Assembly: GCA_947303805.1 (NCBI GenBank)
Contig: CAMYZE010000003.1
Coordinates: 62,001 to 126,000 of the forward strand
Direction: 5' to 3'
Source of the DNA: an uncultured Clostridia bacterium
Lineage (GTDB): Bacteria > Bacillota > Clostridia > Lachnospirales > Lachnospiraceae
DNA: 64,000 nt
The first letter of the stretch is position 1. The number at the start of each line of letters is the position of its first letter. A program made the position numbers and the translations under genes. Positions 35,554-44,882 of this stretch are shown here, piece by piece. The notes under the pieces were generated by a model that saw only the letters and a list, made by a program, of their open reading frames with translations, was not told the DNA's origin and did no database searches.

Positions 35554-36615
35554 TTAAATCTCCACAATGTTTTGTAATGTCGGAATTTCATCTTGCGAAA
35601 GTTCTATATTTCGTGCTTTACCATTTAACTGACAACTCGCAACATCTATAACACCATCAACATCTAATAAAACTGTAGTAATTTGTGCTAAACGAACAGT
35701 TATAAAATCACTATTAGCCCAGTTCCTATTTAGTGTCTTAAAATAATTATTGATTGCTATCACTAAGTTTGGCTTTATTGATTCAAATGAATATCCACTA
35801 TCAAGTATTAAGCTACAACCAACTGTTATTTTATAAGCCGTTACTCCTGCAATAGTTACTTTATGACCTATCGGTGCATAACCATCGCCATTACCGTCTA
35901 TGTTTGGATCAATAACATTTTGTATTGTGTTAATTAGAGTACTTGATGGCACTTCATAATTACTATTTAATACTATGATTTTGACTGTGCCACCACCGTT
36001 CCAAAGTGGATATACTTTACAACCACCGACACCATTAAATGAATTAATTTTGTCTATGTAGTCAGCCTTATTTCCACCAAATGCCTTTTTATTAAATGTT
36101 TCAAAATATCGTAATCTGAATGTTTCTATATCTTCATCATCTTCTGCAGGTATTGTTATTTCAGTAAGATATGCATAGTTTAAGTTTCTAATGAATGTAA
36201 TAGCCGTTAGTTTTCCTATTACCGTATTAACTTCAGTTCCCACTTGCTCACTTGTCATCTTATAATAGAAATATCCATCTTGCTTTCCTGTTATCTGCTC
36301 ACCACTTATAAATGAATATGTATTAATTGAAAACTTACTACCAACAGGTATCTCAACATCAAACTTGCCGATTCCTACTGCATGAGTAGCCTGATTTGGT
36401 ATTATTCCTCTATCAAGTGCGAGTCTTTTTAAATGCTCGTAATCGGCTGTGTCAGCAAATCCATTCTTCTCATCTTCTTCTAATTGTAAATATACGAGTG
36501 CCAACTCCATAGCGAATGGAGCAAGTGCCGTATAAATAAAAGAGCCTTCCATTGTGGAACACTCTTTCACTCTTTTACACATCTCATCTAATATTTCTTC
36601 ATAGGTTTTTGCCAT
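35554..36615 (-). CDS. Baseplate J family protein (XkdT-like)
   Basis: A 353-residue baseplate wedge protein. The central region with TEITIPAEDDEDIETFRLRY and GGNKADYIDKINSFNGVGGC is characteristic. It forms the baseplate perimeter of contractile tails. Its leader contains the hairpin terminator of the acetyltransferase gene 27 bp upstream of the ATG. Confidence 0.88.
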   Translation of the reverse strand: MAKTYEEILDEMCKRVKECSTMEGSFIYTALAPFAMELALVYLQLEEDEKNGFADTADYEHLKRLALDRGIIPNQATHAVGIGKFDVEIPVGSKFSINTYSFISGEQITGKQDGYFYYKMTSEQVGTEVNTVIGKLTAITFIRNLNYAYLTEITIPAEDDEDIETFRLRYFETFNKKAFGGNKADYIDKINSFNGVGGCKVYPLWNGGGTVKIIVLNSNYEVPSSTLINTIQNVIDPNIDGNGDGYAPIGHKVTIAGVTAYKITVGCSLILDSGYSFESIKPNLVIAINNYFKTLNRNWANSDFITVRLAQITTVLLDVDGVIDVASCQLNGKARNIELSQDEIPTLQNIVEI

Positions 36616-36641
36616 AAAAACTCCTTAAAAATTGCATCAAA

Positions 36642-36665
36642 AAAGAGACTGGTTAGAGTCTCTTT
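36642..36665 (-). terminator. Terminator after the CAT-like gene
   Basis: A perfect 9-bp stem AAAGAGACT/AGTCTCTTT with a 6-base loop, followed on the minus strand by TTT and then GATG. It separates the acetyltransferase gene from baseplate J. Confidence 0.85.
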
Positions 36666-36750
36666 GAATAATCAGTATAATTATCTATACTTCCATTCTA
36701 ATTTTGCTTAATAATTCATATCCATTCGGTCGTTCATCTATTCATTCACA

Positions 36751-37401
36751 CTATACTTTAACAAATATTTTTATCTCTTCTTCCAACAAACGAAATACAT
36801 TCGCAACTAAATATCCATCAGCAATCGCATGATTAAGACGGACACTTACTGGCATAAGTAATTTTCCATTTTCTTCTCTATACTTTCCCCAATTAATTAT
36901 AGGTGCAAAAAATAAATATCCATCTGGCAATTCTATATTAAGAGAGTCATATGAAAACCATGGAATATATGAAGCATCAAACCAATTAGGATGGTTTTCC
37001 ATATCAAGCATGTATTCTCTTGTTTTCTTTGCTCTTTCAATATCTTTTAATGCATTATCATAAAACTTTTCATAGTTTTCATCATAATTTGTATATACAG
37101 GTGTGCAAGTTTCAGTATCTTCGTGAAATATATATTGAGTAGGATTGATTACATCATAACAAATCAACTCATTTGTTTGATAAAGATATCCCATCTTATA
37201 ATCATCACGAGAATTAAGGACTTTTGACAAAATATAAAGAAAATTAATGTAAAACTTTGTGTTTGATTCTTTTGAATAGCGAACGAGGTTTGTCACATCA
37301 ATTCTTGCTGTCATAGAAGTTGAGCACTTGCAATCTTCTGAGAAATGTCTAAACACTCCCTTCCTGTAATATGTTTCTTTATTAATTATTTTATAATTCA
37401 T
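36751..37401 (-). CDS. Chloramphenicol acetyltransferase-like protein (moron)
   Basis: A 216-residue type A chloramphenicol O-acetyltransferase-family protein. The trimeric-enzyme motif with catalytic His is RLNHAIADGYLVANVF (usual HHAVCDG), and FSYDSLNIELPDGYLFFAPI matches the family core. Length is normal. It lies between the XkdS-like and baseplate J genes, in the same direction, with its own extended -10 promoter and terminator. Acetyl-CoA-dependent acetylation is expected; whether chloramphenicol is the substrate is not known. Confidence 0.85.
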   Translation of the reverse strand: MNYKIINKETYYRKGVFRHFSEDCKCSTSMTARIDVTNLVRYSKESNTKFYINFLYILSKVLNSRDDYKMGYLYQTNELICYDVINPTQYIFHEDTETCTPVYTNYDENYEKFYDNALKDIERAKKTREYMLDMENHPNWFDASYIPWFSYDSLNIELPDGYLFFAPIINWGKYREENGKLLMPVSVRLNHAIADGYLVANVFRLLEEEIKIFVKV

Positions 37402-37452
37402 TTAAATCATCTCCATCTATTCTTGAAATTTACATGCCTCTACATTTTTTTA

Positions 37453-37461
37453 ATTATATCA
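37453..37461 (-). promoter_or_regulatory. Extended -10 promoter for the CAT-like gene
   Basis: TGATATAAT on the minus strand (TATAAT at 37453-37458, TGA directly before it) lies about 50 bp upstream of the start; no good -35 hexamer is present, as is usual for extended -10 promoters. Confidence 0.65.
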
Positions 37462-37480
37462 TATTTTCCGTTATTCTAGA

Positions 37481-37885
37481 TTAAATTTTTACATAAATAT
37501 CCCCATACTTAGTATTTACTGTACACTTAATCCCTAACTTCTCATTCTTATAATCAACTTCTACATCTTCAACTGACTTTATATGTGGATTTATAAGCAG
37601 TGCATCCTCTATCATTCTTTTAACTTCTGATAACAAATAATCTTCATCATCAAAACTCTGCCCTATAAATGTTTCAAGTTCAGTGCCATACTTCCAAGAA
37701 TAGATAGGGTATCTGTATCTTGCTATTCTAAGTGCGAAGTAAATCCAGCCTTTTAGAGCTTGAACCCCCTCCACCACTTGCCCTGTAAATTGACCACTCT
37801 CTTCATCGAAATAGAAGTCCTTATACTTAGTTTCTTCTATACTAATAGCCACAGATTCTGCAATGGCCGTTGGCAAATAACTCAT
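37481..37885 (-). CDS. Baseplate wedge protein, XkdS-like (DUF2634)
   Basis: A 134-residue gp25-like/XkdS-like component. The segment ALRIARYRYPIYSWKYGTELETFIGQSFD is family-typical. It is the last tail gene before the inserted acetyltransferase gene. Confidence 0.8.
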   Translation of the reverse strand: MSYLPTAIAESVAISIEETKYKDFYFDEESGQFTGQVVEGVQALKGWIYFALRIARYRYPIYSWKYGTELETFIGQSFDDEDYLLSEVKRMIEDALLINPHIKSVEDVEVDYKNEKLGIKCTVNTKYGDIYVKI

Positions 37886-37894
37886 AAATACCCC

Positions 37895-38248
37895 CTATAA
37901 AGACACAAGCTTTCCAAGCACTATAAAGTTACCTTTGTTTATGCGATATACTGCCACTTTGTCGCCTGCTTTTAATTTCTTGATATAAGTGCTTGAATCC
38001 TTAAATGACCAACCGTGAGTGTGAGCAGCATCTCCTGCACCACTTACGGCATTTGTGCCTACAATACCAAGTTTTATGTTTATATCAACTGTGCAAGTTT
38101 CAATAAAATAAAGTTGTGTCTTATCAATTTCTAAATCTTTAATCTTGATAGTTGTGTCTGACACCATCTCGCCTATTTGTATCTCTTCTTGTCGTTCTCT
38201 TTTTATAACTTTTCTAATAACTGATATTAGTTTTTCTTTTCCATCCAT
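37895..38248 (-). CDS. XkdR-like phage protein (DUF2577)
   Basis: A 117-residue baseplate-associated protein with a C-terminal KAGDKVAVYRINKGNFIVLGKL segment seen in DUF2577. It sits between XkdQ- and XkdS-like genes exactly as in PBSX; it adjoins the XkdQ-like stop. Confidence 0.78.
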   Translation of the reverse strand: MDGKEKLISVIRKVIKRERQEEIQIGEMVSDTTIKIKDLEIDKTQLYFIETCTVDINIKLGIVGTNAVSGAGDAAHTHGWSFKDSSTYIKKLKAGDKVAVYRINKGNFIVLGKLVSL

Positions 38249-39277
38249 TTATGACCTCTGAAATAATATTTTTTGTTCTGTTGGTGCAAGCCCCATAAAC
38301 TTTAAATTAAGTGTCGTTATGTATTCACCTTTTTGCCAAATGTGTGAGTCGTTTACAATTAAGAACTCTCCATCAAGTCCTGTTGCTGTATCGTGAACCA
38401 TTACTGACCTTCCACTTATATAGTTAACTTCGCCAATCACTTCAAACTTGATAATAGTCTCTATCGGTTTTAATTGTTTATTCGCACCAGCATTAATATC
38501 AACATCTTTCTCAACAGTATAGTTAACTTCAAATAGTCCATACTTCGTAATGCTCTCAGCATCTTCGACACGAGTTACAAACTTCCCATCACTATCATAA
38601 ACATTTACACGATTTACTAAATCACTCATTGATTCTTCAAATGAAGATGATAGTATGTTTCCTTTACCCTTATTATCATCAGTTCCATCTGATATTTTAA
38701 TAGGGAGCATTGTTTTGCCTTCTTCCTGTGTATAAAACCCTATACCATCCATTGCCATATAATAGTTTTTGCCAGTTGATAATCCTGCTTTTTTATATGC
38801 TTCGCTTATAATGTCAAAGTATGTCTTATCTTCAAATACCGTCTTTCCAATACTAACTCCTGTTGGAACTATATACATCGGTGTTAATCCAAACTCTGTG
38901 CATATACTCATTGCTATAGCTTCAGCTGTTTCATTATATGTTCTATTTGTTTCTGACCTTGTTAAGTGAATGAGCATATCGTGGCAAATATAACTTATAG
39001 TTCCTTTATTACTTTTCTTTCCCATGTTCTCAACTTGACCATAAAAAAGTAGATAGTTTGGCACTGCATAGTCAGGGTCAGTATAAAATGAAATTAAATC
39101 ACCAGTTGCTATTGGTGGAATTAACTCCATTATGTTTTTATCATATGGTGCATTTATTACATCAAAACCAAAAGAGCGGACACCTTTTTCAACTGATCCG
39201 CCCCACTCATATTTAGTTAATAAATGTGTTATGTCATAATCTTTGCCATTTGATATCTTTTTAAGTAATATTCTCAT
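38249..39277 (-). CDS. Baseplate hub protein, XkdQ/gpD-like
   Basis: A 342-residue tail hub protein of the late-control-D/XkdQ type. The N-terminal KYEWGGSVEKGVRSFGFDV, the central AISMSICTEFGL-type region and the C-terminal NDSHIWQKGEYITTLNLKFMGL fit this family. It joins the tail tube end to the baseplate. Stop and start overlap with its neighbours are minimal. Confidence 0.8.
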   Translation of the reverse strand: MRILLKKISNGKDYDITHLLTKYEWGGSVEKGVRSFGFDVINAPYDKNIMELIPPIATGDLISFYTDPDYAVPNYLLFYGQVENMGKKSNKGTISYICHDMLIHLTRSETNRTYNETAEAIAMSICTEFGLTPMYIVPTGVSIGKTVFEDKTYFDIISEAYKKAGLSTGKNYYMAMDGIGFYTQEEGKTMLPIKISDGTDDNKGKGNILSSSFEESMSDLVNRVNVYDSDGKFVTRVEDAESITKYGLFEVNYTVEKDVDINAGANKQLKPIETIIKFEVIGEVNYISGRSVMVHDTATGLDGEFLIVNDSHIWQKGEYITTLNLKFMGLAPTEQKILFQRS

Positions 39278-39894
39278 TAACTACCTCTTATCCATAAGCT
39301 CATACCAACTTGAACATTTGTCGGATTGTTCCCTATGGTTGATTGATTATCATTGTAAATGTCTGCAACTGTCATATTAAACTTTCGTGCTATAGTGACT
39401 ATAGTGTCGCCATCCTTTACTACATAGTTTTGCCCTACCACTACTTTTTCTTCTTTTACATACTCAACATTGTACATTTCAAATGAATAAGTAGTTGTCG
39501 GTATCTCAGGCAACCTATACTCTTTCATTGATATTGTGTATCCGATGTCTTCAGTACCATCTATTGGCTTATAATTAAATCCCTCAATTGTAAAAAGACC
39601 ATTTATAAGAAATGATGGAATAACAAGCCTCACATAATTAGTGCTATTCTTATAAGCAAGTATTCTTCTTATAAATTCTTTAGGATTAAGTAGGTTTCTA
39701 AAACTGCAATATGATGAATCATATCTCTTCGGATAGAAACTACTATAATTAAATGTCTTTAGTGCTCTTTTGCCTATGAGATTAACACCACCAAAGCCTA
39801 CAATTTGATGCTCGCTATTATCATGCACTTCTTCTATCTCAAATGTAGGCTCTACTACAGGAAGCCTTATGTTACCAATATAAATATTAACCAT
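39277..39894 (-). CDS. LysM-containing tail protein, XkdP-like
   Basis: A 205-residue protein: an N-terminal tail-assembly domain and a C-terminal LysM module (residues about 157-203: YVVKDGDTIVTIARKFNMTV ... VQVGMSLWI) that should bind peptidoglycan or act as a linker in the hub. It follows the tape measure gene by 3 bp. Confidence 0.85.
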   Translation of the reverse strand: MVNIYIGNIRLPVVEPTFEIEEVHDNSEHQIVGFGGVNLIGKRALKTFNYSSFYPKRYDSSYCSFRNLLNPKEFIRRILAYKNSTNYVRLVIPSFLINGLFTIEGFNYKPIDGTEDIGYTISMKEYRLPEIPTTTYSFEMYNVEYVKEEKVVVGQNYVVKDGDTIVTIARKFNMTVADIYNDNQSTIGNNPTNVQVGMSLWIRGS

Positions 39895-39897
39895 AAA

Positions 39898-41778
39898 CTA
39901 CCTCATACTCTCAGCGGCATTATTAAGTTCAGTTATCATTCCATCTAAATCTTCAACACCTGATACATCAACATTTTGTATATAAACATTAGTCCACTTA
40001 TTAGTTCTTGGGTCATACTGCTCATATGCTAACTTTTTGTCAGAGTTCGCATTATTTGTGTTGGTCTTGTTAGTATTCTCTTCATCTTTCTTATCATCTT
40101 TATATACTGTAGTAAACTGATTAGTAATAGGGTCATATACTTGATAGTCTACTTTTCCAAGTCTCTCTCTAACATCATCTCTAAGTTGAGATTCCATAAG
40201 TAATGGGTCATCATAATACATAAATCCATCACCATATTTAGAAAAACTATCATCACCGATTTTAGTTTCCGATAAATCCATACCAAGTTTAAATCCAAGA
40301 ACTGCAGGCAATACTTTACCTACCGCTGCTTTACCAATAGTTGCTGCACCTCCTGCTATCTTTCCAAATGTGGCACCTATACCTTTTACAATCCCACCAC
40401 CTTTAGCAAGTCCTGCTATTGGCTTCCATATAAGATTAAGAAATCCCATAATTGATGCGAGAGCCTTTGCTATAGTTCCAAGTACAATAAGCCCTGCCGA
40501 TGCTGCCGCTATCTTTACTACATTATCTACAATTTGACTTATCTGCTCATCAGACATTCCATTAAGTTTATTTAATACATCAGTTGCTATTTGTAAGTAC
40601 TCATTAAACTTAGGCATTAACTTCTCTCCAAACATACGAAGTGACTCATTAAAGTTCTCTCTTAATATGTTCATTTGCATCTTTGGTGTGCTAAGCATTA
40701 TGTTTGCTTGTTTCTCAAGCAGTCCCTTTGAGTTCTCTTCATTCATTGATGTTCTAAATCTTTGATACTTTTCAATACTACCTGTTAAAGAAATCATAGC
40801 TGTAGCACCACGGATGTTCTTAAACATTGTTAAAAGATTGTCAATGTTGACACCTGACTTAGTATAAAAATCAAGTAGTTCATCATCAGTTACATCTTTA
40901 TTTTGCATTAACTCATTAAGTTTCTTTCTTGCCGTTTCAGATAGCCCTATTGCATCTTTTAATCTATTTAGATAATCTCCAAACTCTTTACCATCAAATG
41001 CATTTGAACCATAAGCAACTCCAAGTCTTTCAAATGCTTTCTTTGCTTGTGCTGATGGATTAAGAATAGAGTTTATTGCATTTTTAAGTGTGACAGTAGC
41101 TCTTGATGTCGATAGTCCATTTCCAGTTAAAACTGCCATAGCAGCACCTAAATCTTCAAATGACATTCCTACATTACTTGCATAAGGAAGAACCTCACCT
41201 AATTGCTCCGATAACTCATTAATCGTTGTTTTACCTTTGACTTGAGTTTGAGCTAAGATGTCACCTACCCTATACATGTCATAGCCATATTTGCTATATG
41301 CAGCCATAGAAGCCGTAAGTCCTGTAACCGCCGTAGTCATATCGGCAAATCCACCAATGGCCATTCGGCTTGCTACCTGCATATAGTCAATAGCATGTTC
41401 CGTATCAACTGTTGCTGATATTACTTGATAAAATCCATTTGATACATCTGTAATGTTTTGGCCATAAGTTTTAGAAATGTCGACCATCTCTTTACTTATG
41501 ACATTCATTGACTTCTGCGATTCATCAGCTATGGTTTTAACTTTTGCTACTGCTGATTCATACTCAATCTCTGCATTTATACAAGCCTTAATTCCAGCAG
41601 CAAGTGGTACAAACATCATGCTACCAGTTTTAATCATTTGATTTCCTGCAGAGTTTAATTCTCTTATTGCTTTCTTTGAAAAGAGTGTGCCATTTTGGAC
41701 TTGTTTCATTGACTTTTCAAAACCACTACTAAACTGGTCAGTGAACTTTAGTATTACTTCCGATGTATGATGTCCCAT
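39898..41778 (-). CDS. Tail tape measure protein
   Basis: A 626-residue protein that sets tail length and is ejected with DNA. The TP901-type core includes EYESAVAKVKTIADES and YANSVGMSFEDLGAAM-like segments (here YASNVGMSFEDLGAAM), with hydrophobic stretches near residues 420-450 and 480-505. Its short length implies a short contractile tail. AGGAGG lies nine bases before the ATG at 41776-41778. Confidence 0.88.
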   Translation of the reverse strand: MGHHTSEVILKFTDQFSSGFEKSMKQVQNGTLFSKKAIRELNSAGNQMIKTGSMMFVPLAAGIKACINAEIEYESAVAKVKTIADESQKSMNVISKEMVDISKTYGQNITDVSNGFYQVISATVDTEHAIDYMQVASRMAIGGFADMTTAVTGLTASMAAYSKYGYDMYRVGDILAQTQVKGKTTINELSEQLGEVLPYASNVGMSFEDLGAAMAVLTGNGLSTSRATVTLKNAINSILNPSAQAKKAFERLGVAYGSNAFDGKEFGDYLNRLKDAIGLSETARKKLNELMQNKDVTDDELLDFYTKSGVNIDNLLTMFKNIRGATAMISLTGSIEKYQRFRTSMNEENSKGLLEKQANIMLSTPKMQMNILRENFNESLRMFGEKLMPKFNEYLQIATDVLNKLNGMSDEQISQIVDNVVKIAAASAGLIVLGTIAKALASIMGFLNLIWKPIAGLAKGGGIVKGIGATFGKIAGGAATIGKAAVGKVLPAVLGFKLGMDLSETKIGDDSFSKYGDGFMYYDDPLLMESQLRDDVRERLGKVDYQVYDPITNQFTTVYKDDKKDEENTNKTNTNNANSDKKLAYEQYDPRTNKWTNVYIQNVDVSGVEDLDGMITELNNAAESMR

Positions 41779-41784
41779 ATGGCA

Positions 41785-42377
41785 CTACCTCCTATTCATA
41801 ATTCTTATTGTTTCATCTCTTTCTCTTAAAAGTTCCCATAAAAAGACGGACAAGATTATCCGTTCGCCTATCTTTAACCTATAAAAAACACTTGGCATTA
41901 TGCCTTTCTCTCGAAATAATAGGTATGCTACTCTAAACTCTTGATCCGTCTTTAGTCGTTTTTTAATTCTTCTACCAATTCAGAGTTGTCATCAAATCCA
42001 CTTATTGACATACACTCTGAATTTATAATGTTGATTTCTGATACCTTAAATACTTTTTTAAGGACATCAATCTTCAAAGCTCTTTCATGTAAGTTTAACT
42101 TCTTCTTTAACTTTTCATCATCAAAGTTTGGACTTGTAATACACTCACTACAAATGTTTAGAGCACCTTTATAAAACTTATTCATTGATACAGCACCACT
42201 CTTATCAAGTGACCTGTCTTGAAGTTCATAAATTCTTTCAGGCGACAAACTCTTTACTGTAACCATAAATGGTTTACCAGTAAGTCTTGTAAGCCTTGGT
42301 ATTTCTACATCCTTTGTCCTTTGATTGTTAAACTCTTTGTCATCAAGCCCTAATAATGATTCAATTAAATTATCCAT
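41785..42377 (-). CDS. Tail assembly chaperone -1 frameshift product
   Basis: Continuous reading after a -1 shift at the heptamer A AAA AAC (41958-41964) fuses the 139 N-terminal residues of the chaperone to 58 more residues (TDQEFRVAYLLFREKG ... ETIRIMNRR) for a product of about 197 residues. The downstream frame has no start codon or SD of its own and ends at 41785, just before the tape measure gene. This layout is the classic gpG/gpGT arrangement. Confidence 0.85.
41952..42377 (-). CDS. Tail assembly chaperone (XkdN-like), zero-frame product
   Basis: A 141-residue protein encoded between the tail tube and tape measure genes, with the XkdN-like segment TGKPFMVTVKSLSPERIYELQD. It chaperones the tape measure protein during tail assembly. 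Its 3' end carries the slippery heptamer two codons before the stop. Confidence 0.82.
   Translation of the reverse strand: MDNLIESLLGLDDKEFNNQRTKDVEIPRLTRLTGKPFMVTVKSLSPERIYELQDRSLDKSGAVSMNKFYKGALNICSECITSPNFDDEKLKKKLNLHERALKIDVLKKVFKVSEINIINSECMSISGFDDNSELVEELKND
41958..41964 (-). promoter_or_regulatory. Programmed -1 ribosomal frameshift site (A AAA AAC)
   Basis: The heptamer is in the correct phase (TTA AAA AAC of the chaperone gene). A -1 shift opens 58 codons that encode a tail-protein-like extension. The shift site lies directly before GAC TAA. Confidence 0.85.
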
Positions 42378-42388
42378 AAAATCCCCCC

Positions 42389-42817
42389 TTATGTTATTGG
42401 CTCATAGTCATAATCGCCAAATGTGAAATTAATATCGAACTCGCCTACATTCGTTCTCTCCCACTTAAGTAGTGGTACTTCATCAAGTTTTACATCGTAT
42501 AGACTTACTCTTGTTGTGCCAAGTGAATCAGGGTCTGCTACTTTGCCATTGACTGTGAATATAGGACATTTTCTTTGTTTAAGCATTTGTACTACTTTTG
42601 CTGCTATAACATCTGATACGTGGAATAAGTGAAGTTTGCCAGTATGCTCTTCGCCAGTTAGTTTCTTTCCTTTTTGAAGTTTATGAGCAAGCGGTATATC
42701 CGTGTAAACCATCTTAATCACTGCTTCAAACTCGGATACTTCTGCCATCTTCGCACCATCTATCCAGCATTCACCATCTACTCCATTTATCACTTGATCC
42801 GCTGTATAATTATCCAT
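42389..42817 (-). CDS. Tail tube protein, XkdM-like
   Basis: A 142-residue protein with the XkdM-type pattern (QVINGVDGECWIDGAKMAEV, then KLTGEEHTGKLHLFHVSDVI). It forms the inner tube of the contractile tail, directly downstream of the sheath gene. Confidence 0.87.
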   Translation of the reverse strand: MDNYTADQVINGVDGECWIDGAKMAEVSEFEAVIKMVYTDIPLAHKLQKGKKLTGEEHTGKLHLFHVSDVIAAKVVQMLKQRKCPIFTVNGKVADPDSLGTTRVSLYDVKLDEVPLLKWERTNVGEFDINFTFGDYDYEPIT

Positions 42818-42831
42818 CTATTGCACCCCCT

Positions 42832-43971
42832 CTACAAATAAATTGGGAACTCTATGTCTTCAATTGCATCAGGTATAAATACATTTCCTGTTAAATATAC
42901 AATTGAACCTGTGTCCCCTTCCAATATCTCTTTATCAGACATTTCAGTTACATCTTCGCCTTTCATTCTTAAGTGGTTTCTTTGTGCTTCAATATCAATT
43001 TGTGCCTCACCCCTAACAATTATGCTTTGAGTAACTAAGTTCATAAAATAACTATTGATTGCCGTGATTAAGATGCACTTATCATCATAGTCATTATTGA
43101 ATTTTCCTATGTAGTCATCTCTTATGCTCTTCATTAAGTCATCATAGATTAAGTTCATAATGTTTACGATTTTTATCTTCTTAAAACTATCACCCTTTGT
43201 CTTAGTAGTAGTTTTAAATGTGTTTACTCCACGGACAATTTTTACTTTTTCGCCATCGTGCATTAAGACTAACTTTCCACCATCTACTGCAGCATCTTGC
43301 TCGGCAATAGTCAGCCTATTACAATCCGATAAATCATTTAGTGTGCCGTAAGTTATGCTTTGAGTGAATGGTGTACCTGCAATATATCCTGCAATCCTAC
43401 TGCAATACTCTTCAGCGGTATAAGTTCCACTTACTGCCGTATGAGTATCTTCAGTTGTATATGCTGTAAAATCACACCCTATGATGCCCTCTGAATCTTC
43501 AGTATTCGTAAAAGGAAATACTGCCATTATCTTATTCTTGTTTACATTGATTTCCTCTTTTACAAACATTACCATATCAGATAACATTCCATCAGTTGCT
43601 ACTGTCGGCATTGCTAAAAAGTGAATCTTTGTCTTTCTAATCCAAGCACGAGCTTCTTTATACATTTCAGTTAAGGTGTTTGTTGGTTCATCCTCATCAT
43701 CATTATTTGCCCCGCTACCAGTGTTATTCATTACATAACACACTACTTTTTTTGGTGATGTGACATTACCAAGAAGTGCTAACTTTATCTGCTCTTTGTT
43801 AAAGTCTGATAAATATTCTGGTATGTCATCAATGAACTGCACCGTGAACTCTTTTTTATCAGGTGATGGAACATTGTCTTTTAACACAAGCCCTACTATC
43901 CCTCGGTCAGCCCTTTTAAATATCGATCTCGCCTTTTCTATAAAGCTAATATTTATTTGTGGTGCTCCCAT
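42832..43971 (-). CDS. Contractile tail sheath protein (XkdK-like)
   Basis: A 379-residue sheath subunit. N-terminal PQINISFIEKARSIFKRADRGIVGLVLKD and C-terminal NGDVFIPDAIEDI-like segment (GNVFIPDAIEDIEFPIYL) are typical. Its presence shows a myovirus-type contractile tail. Confidence 0.9.
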   Translation of the reverse strand: MGAPQINISFIEKARSIFKRADRGIVGLVLKDNVPSPDKKEFTVQFIDDIPEYLSDFNKEQIKLALLGNVTSPKKVVCYVMNNTGSGANNDDEDEPTNTLTEMYKEARAWIRKTKIHFLAMPTVATDGMLSDMVMFVKEEINVNKNKIMAVFPFTNTEDSEGIIGCDFTAYTTEDTHTAVSGTYTAEEYCSRIAGYIAGTPFTQSITYGTLNDLSDCNRLTIAEQDAAVDGGKLVLMHDGEKVKIVRGVNTFKTTTKTKGDSFKKIKIVNIMNLIYDDLMKSIRDDYIGKFNNDYDDKCILITAINSYFMNLVTQSIIVRGEAQIDIEAQRNHLRMKGEDVTEMSDKEILEGDTGSIVYLTGNVFIPDAIEDIEFPIYL

Positions 43972-43987
43972 AAATCCTCCTCTCTAC

Positions 43988-44440
43988 TTAGTTATAAATG
44001 TCATCTTTTCTCTTTAATCTTAAATCAACCTTTTCTATCGGTTTATCAATTATCTTTATGTATGTGTTCTCATAAATGTCTATATCAATATCAAAAGTGA
44101 GGACATCATCATAGTCTCCTGTGTACCCTTGCGATACATCGGCAACATGCAAGACTCTGTCACCAACTTTTAGATATTTATAAAAATTGTTTTTTATTAC
44201 ATCTAATACTTTTAACTGCTCTACTGTGTCAACTGTAGTCATTAAATAATCTATAGTTATTTCTACTCTTGTCCTTGTAATGTGAGCATTAACTGATGAA
44301 TAAGATAGTATCTTTATCTCCGTGTTAAAACACGGTGTCTTATAACCTTCTTTTGTTTCTATGCCATAAATCTTTGTCTTTGGGAATAACTCTCGTAACT
44401 TGTCATTTACAGCTTTTAATATCTTACCTGTGTCAACCAT
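43988..44440 (-). CDS. Tail terminator-like protein
   Basis: A 150-residue neck/tail-terminator protein of the family usually located between the HK97 gp10-like and sheath genes in this phage group. The assignment rests mostly on position and size; the segment TRVEITIDYLMTTVDTVEQL is compatible. Confidence 0.65.
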   Translation of the reverse strand: MVDTGKILKAVNDKLRELFPKTKIYGIETKEGYKTPCFNTEIKILSYSSVNAHITRTRVEITIDYLMTTVDTVEQLKVLDVIKNNFYKYLKVGDRVLHVADVSQGYTGDYDDVLTFDIDIDIYENTYIKIIDKPIEKVDLRLKRKDDIYN

Positions 44441-44441
44441 A

Positions 44442-44882
44442 CTAAACTCCTAAAAGGTTATCGACAAACTTATCGCACTCATTAAAGAATGTAGGCTCAT
44501 AATCTTTTACACCTTTTTCTATGTGTTGTGTTGGCTTTGCATGACCTATTGCTGGACCTCTCTTTTTTCTTCTGATTGCATGTCCATCATTTACAAATCT
44601 TTCATAGAACATCTTATTGTTTATAATCCACCACGATTTAATACCATCCTTTATGCTTGATAGAGCGTATCTTGCTTTACTAAATGGCTCCCAAGTGTTC
44701 TCTACATATGGACTATGTCCAATCTTCTGCTTCCACCTTGGGTCTTCTTTACTTGCTATACTATTTTTCATTCCATTTACGGACTTTTCCATAAACTTAT
44801 TTACTTCATTAGGATATGAATTAGACACCTTTGATAATTTCCTTACCAGTGCCTCTACATCACCCATCTCTATTTTGACCAT
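44442..44882 (-). CDS. HK97 gp10-like head-tail connector protein
   Basis: A 146-residue neck protein. N-terminal VEALVRKLSKVSNSYPNEVNK and the central WEPFSKARYALSS region with a basic RRKKRGPAIG stretch fit the HK97-gp10 family. It overlaps the adaptor gene by 13 bp. Confidence 0.75.
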   Translation of the reverse strand: MVKIEMGDVEALVRKLSKVSNSYPNEVNKFMEKSVNGMKNSIASKEDPRWKQKIGHSPYVENTWEPFSKARYALSSIKDGIKSWWIINNKMFYERFVNDGHAIRRKKRGPAIGHAKPTQHIEKGVKDYEPTFFNECDKFVDNLLGV

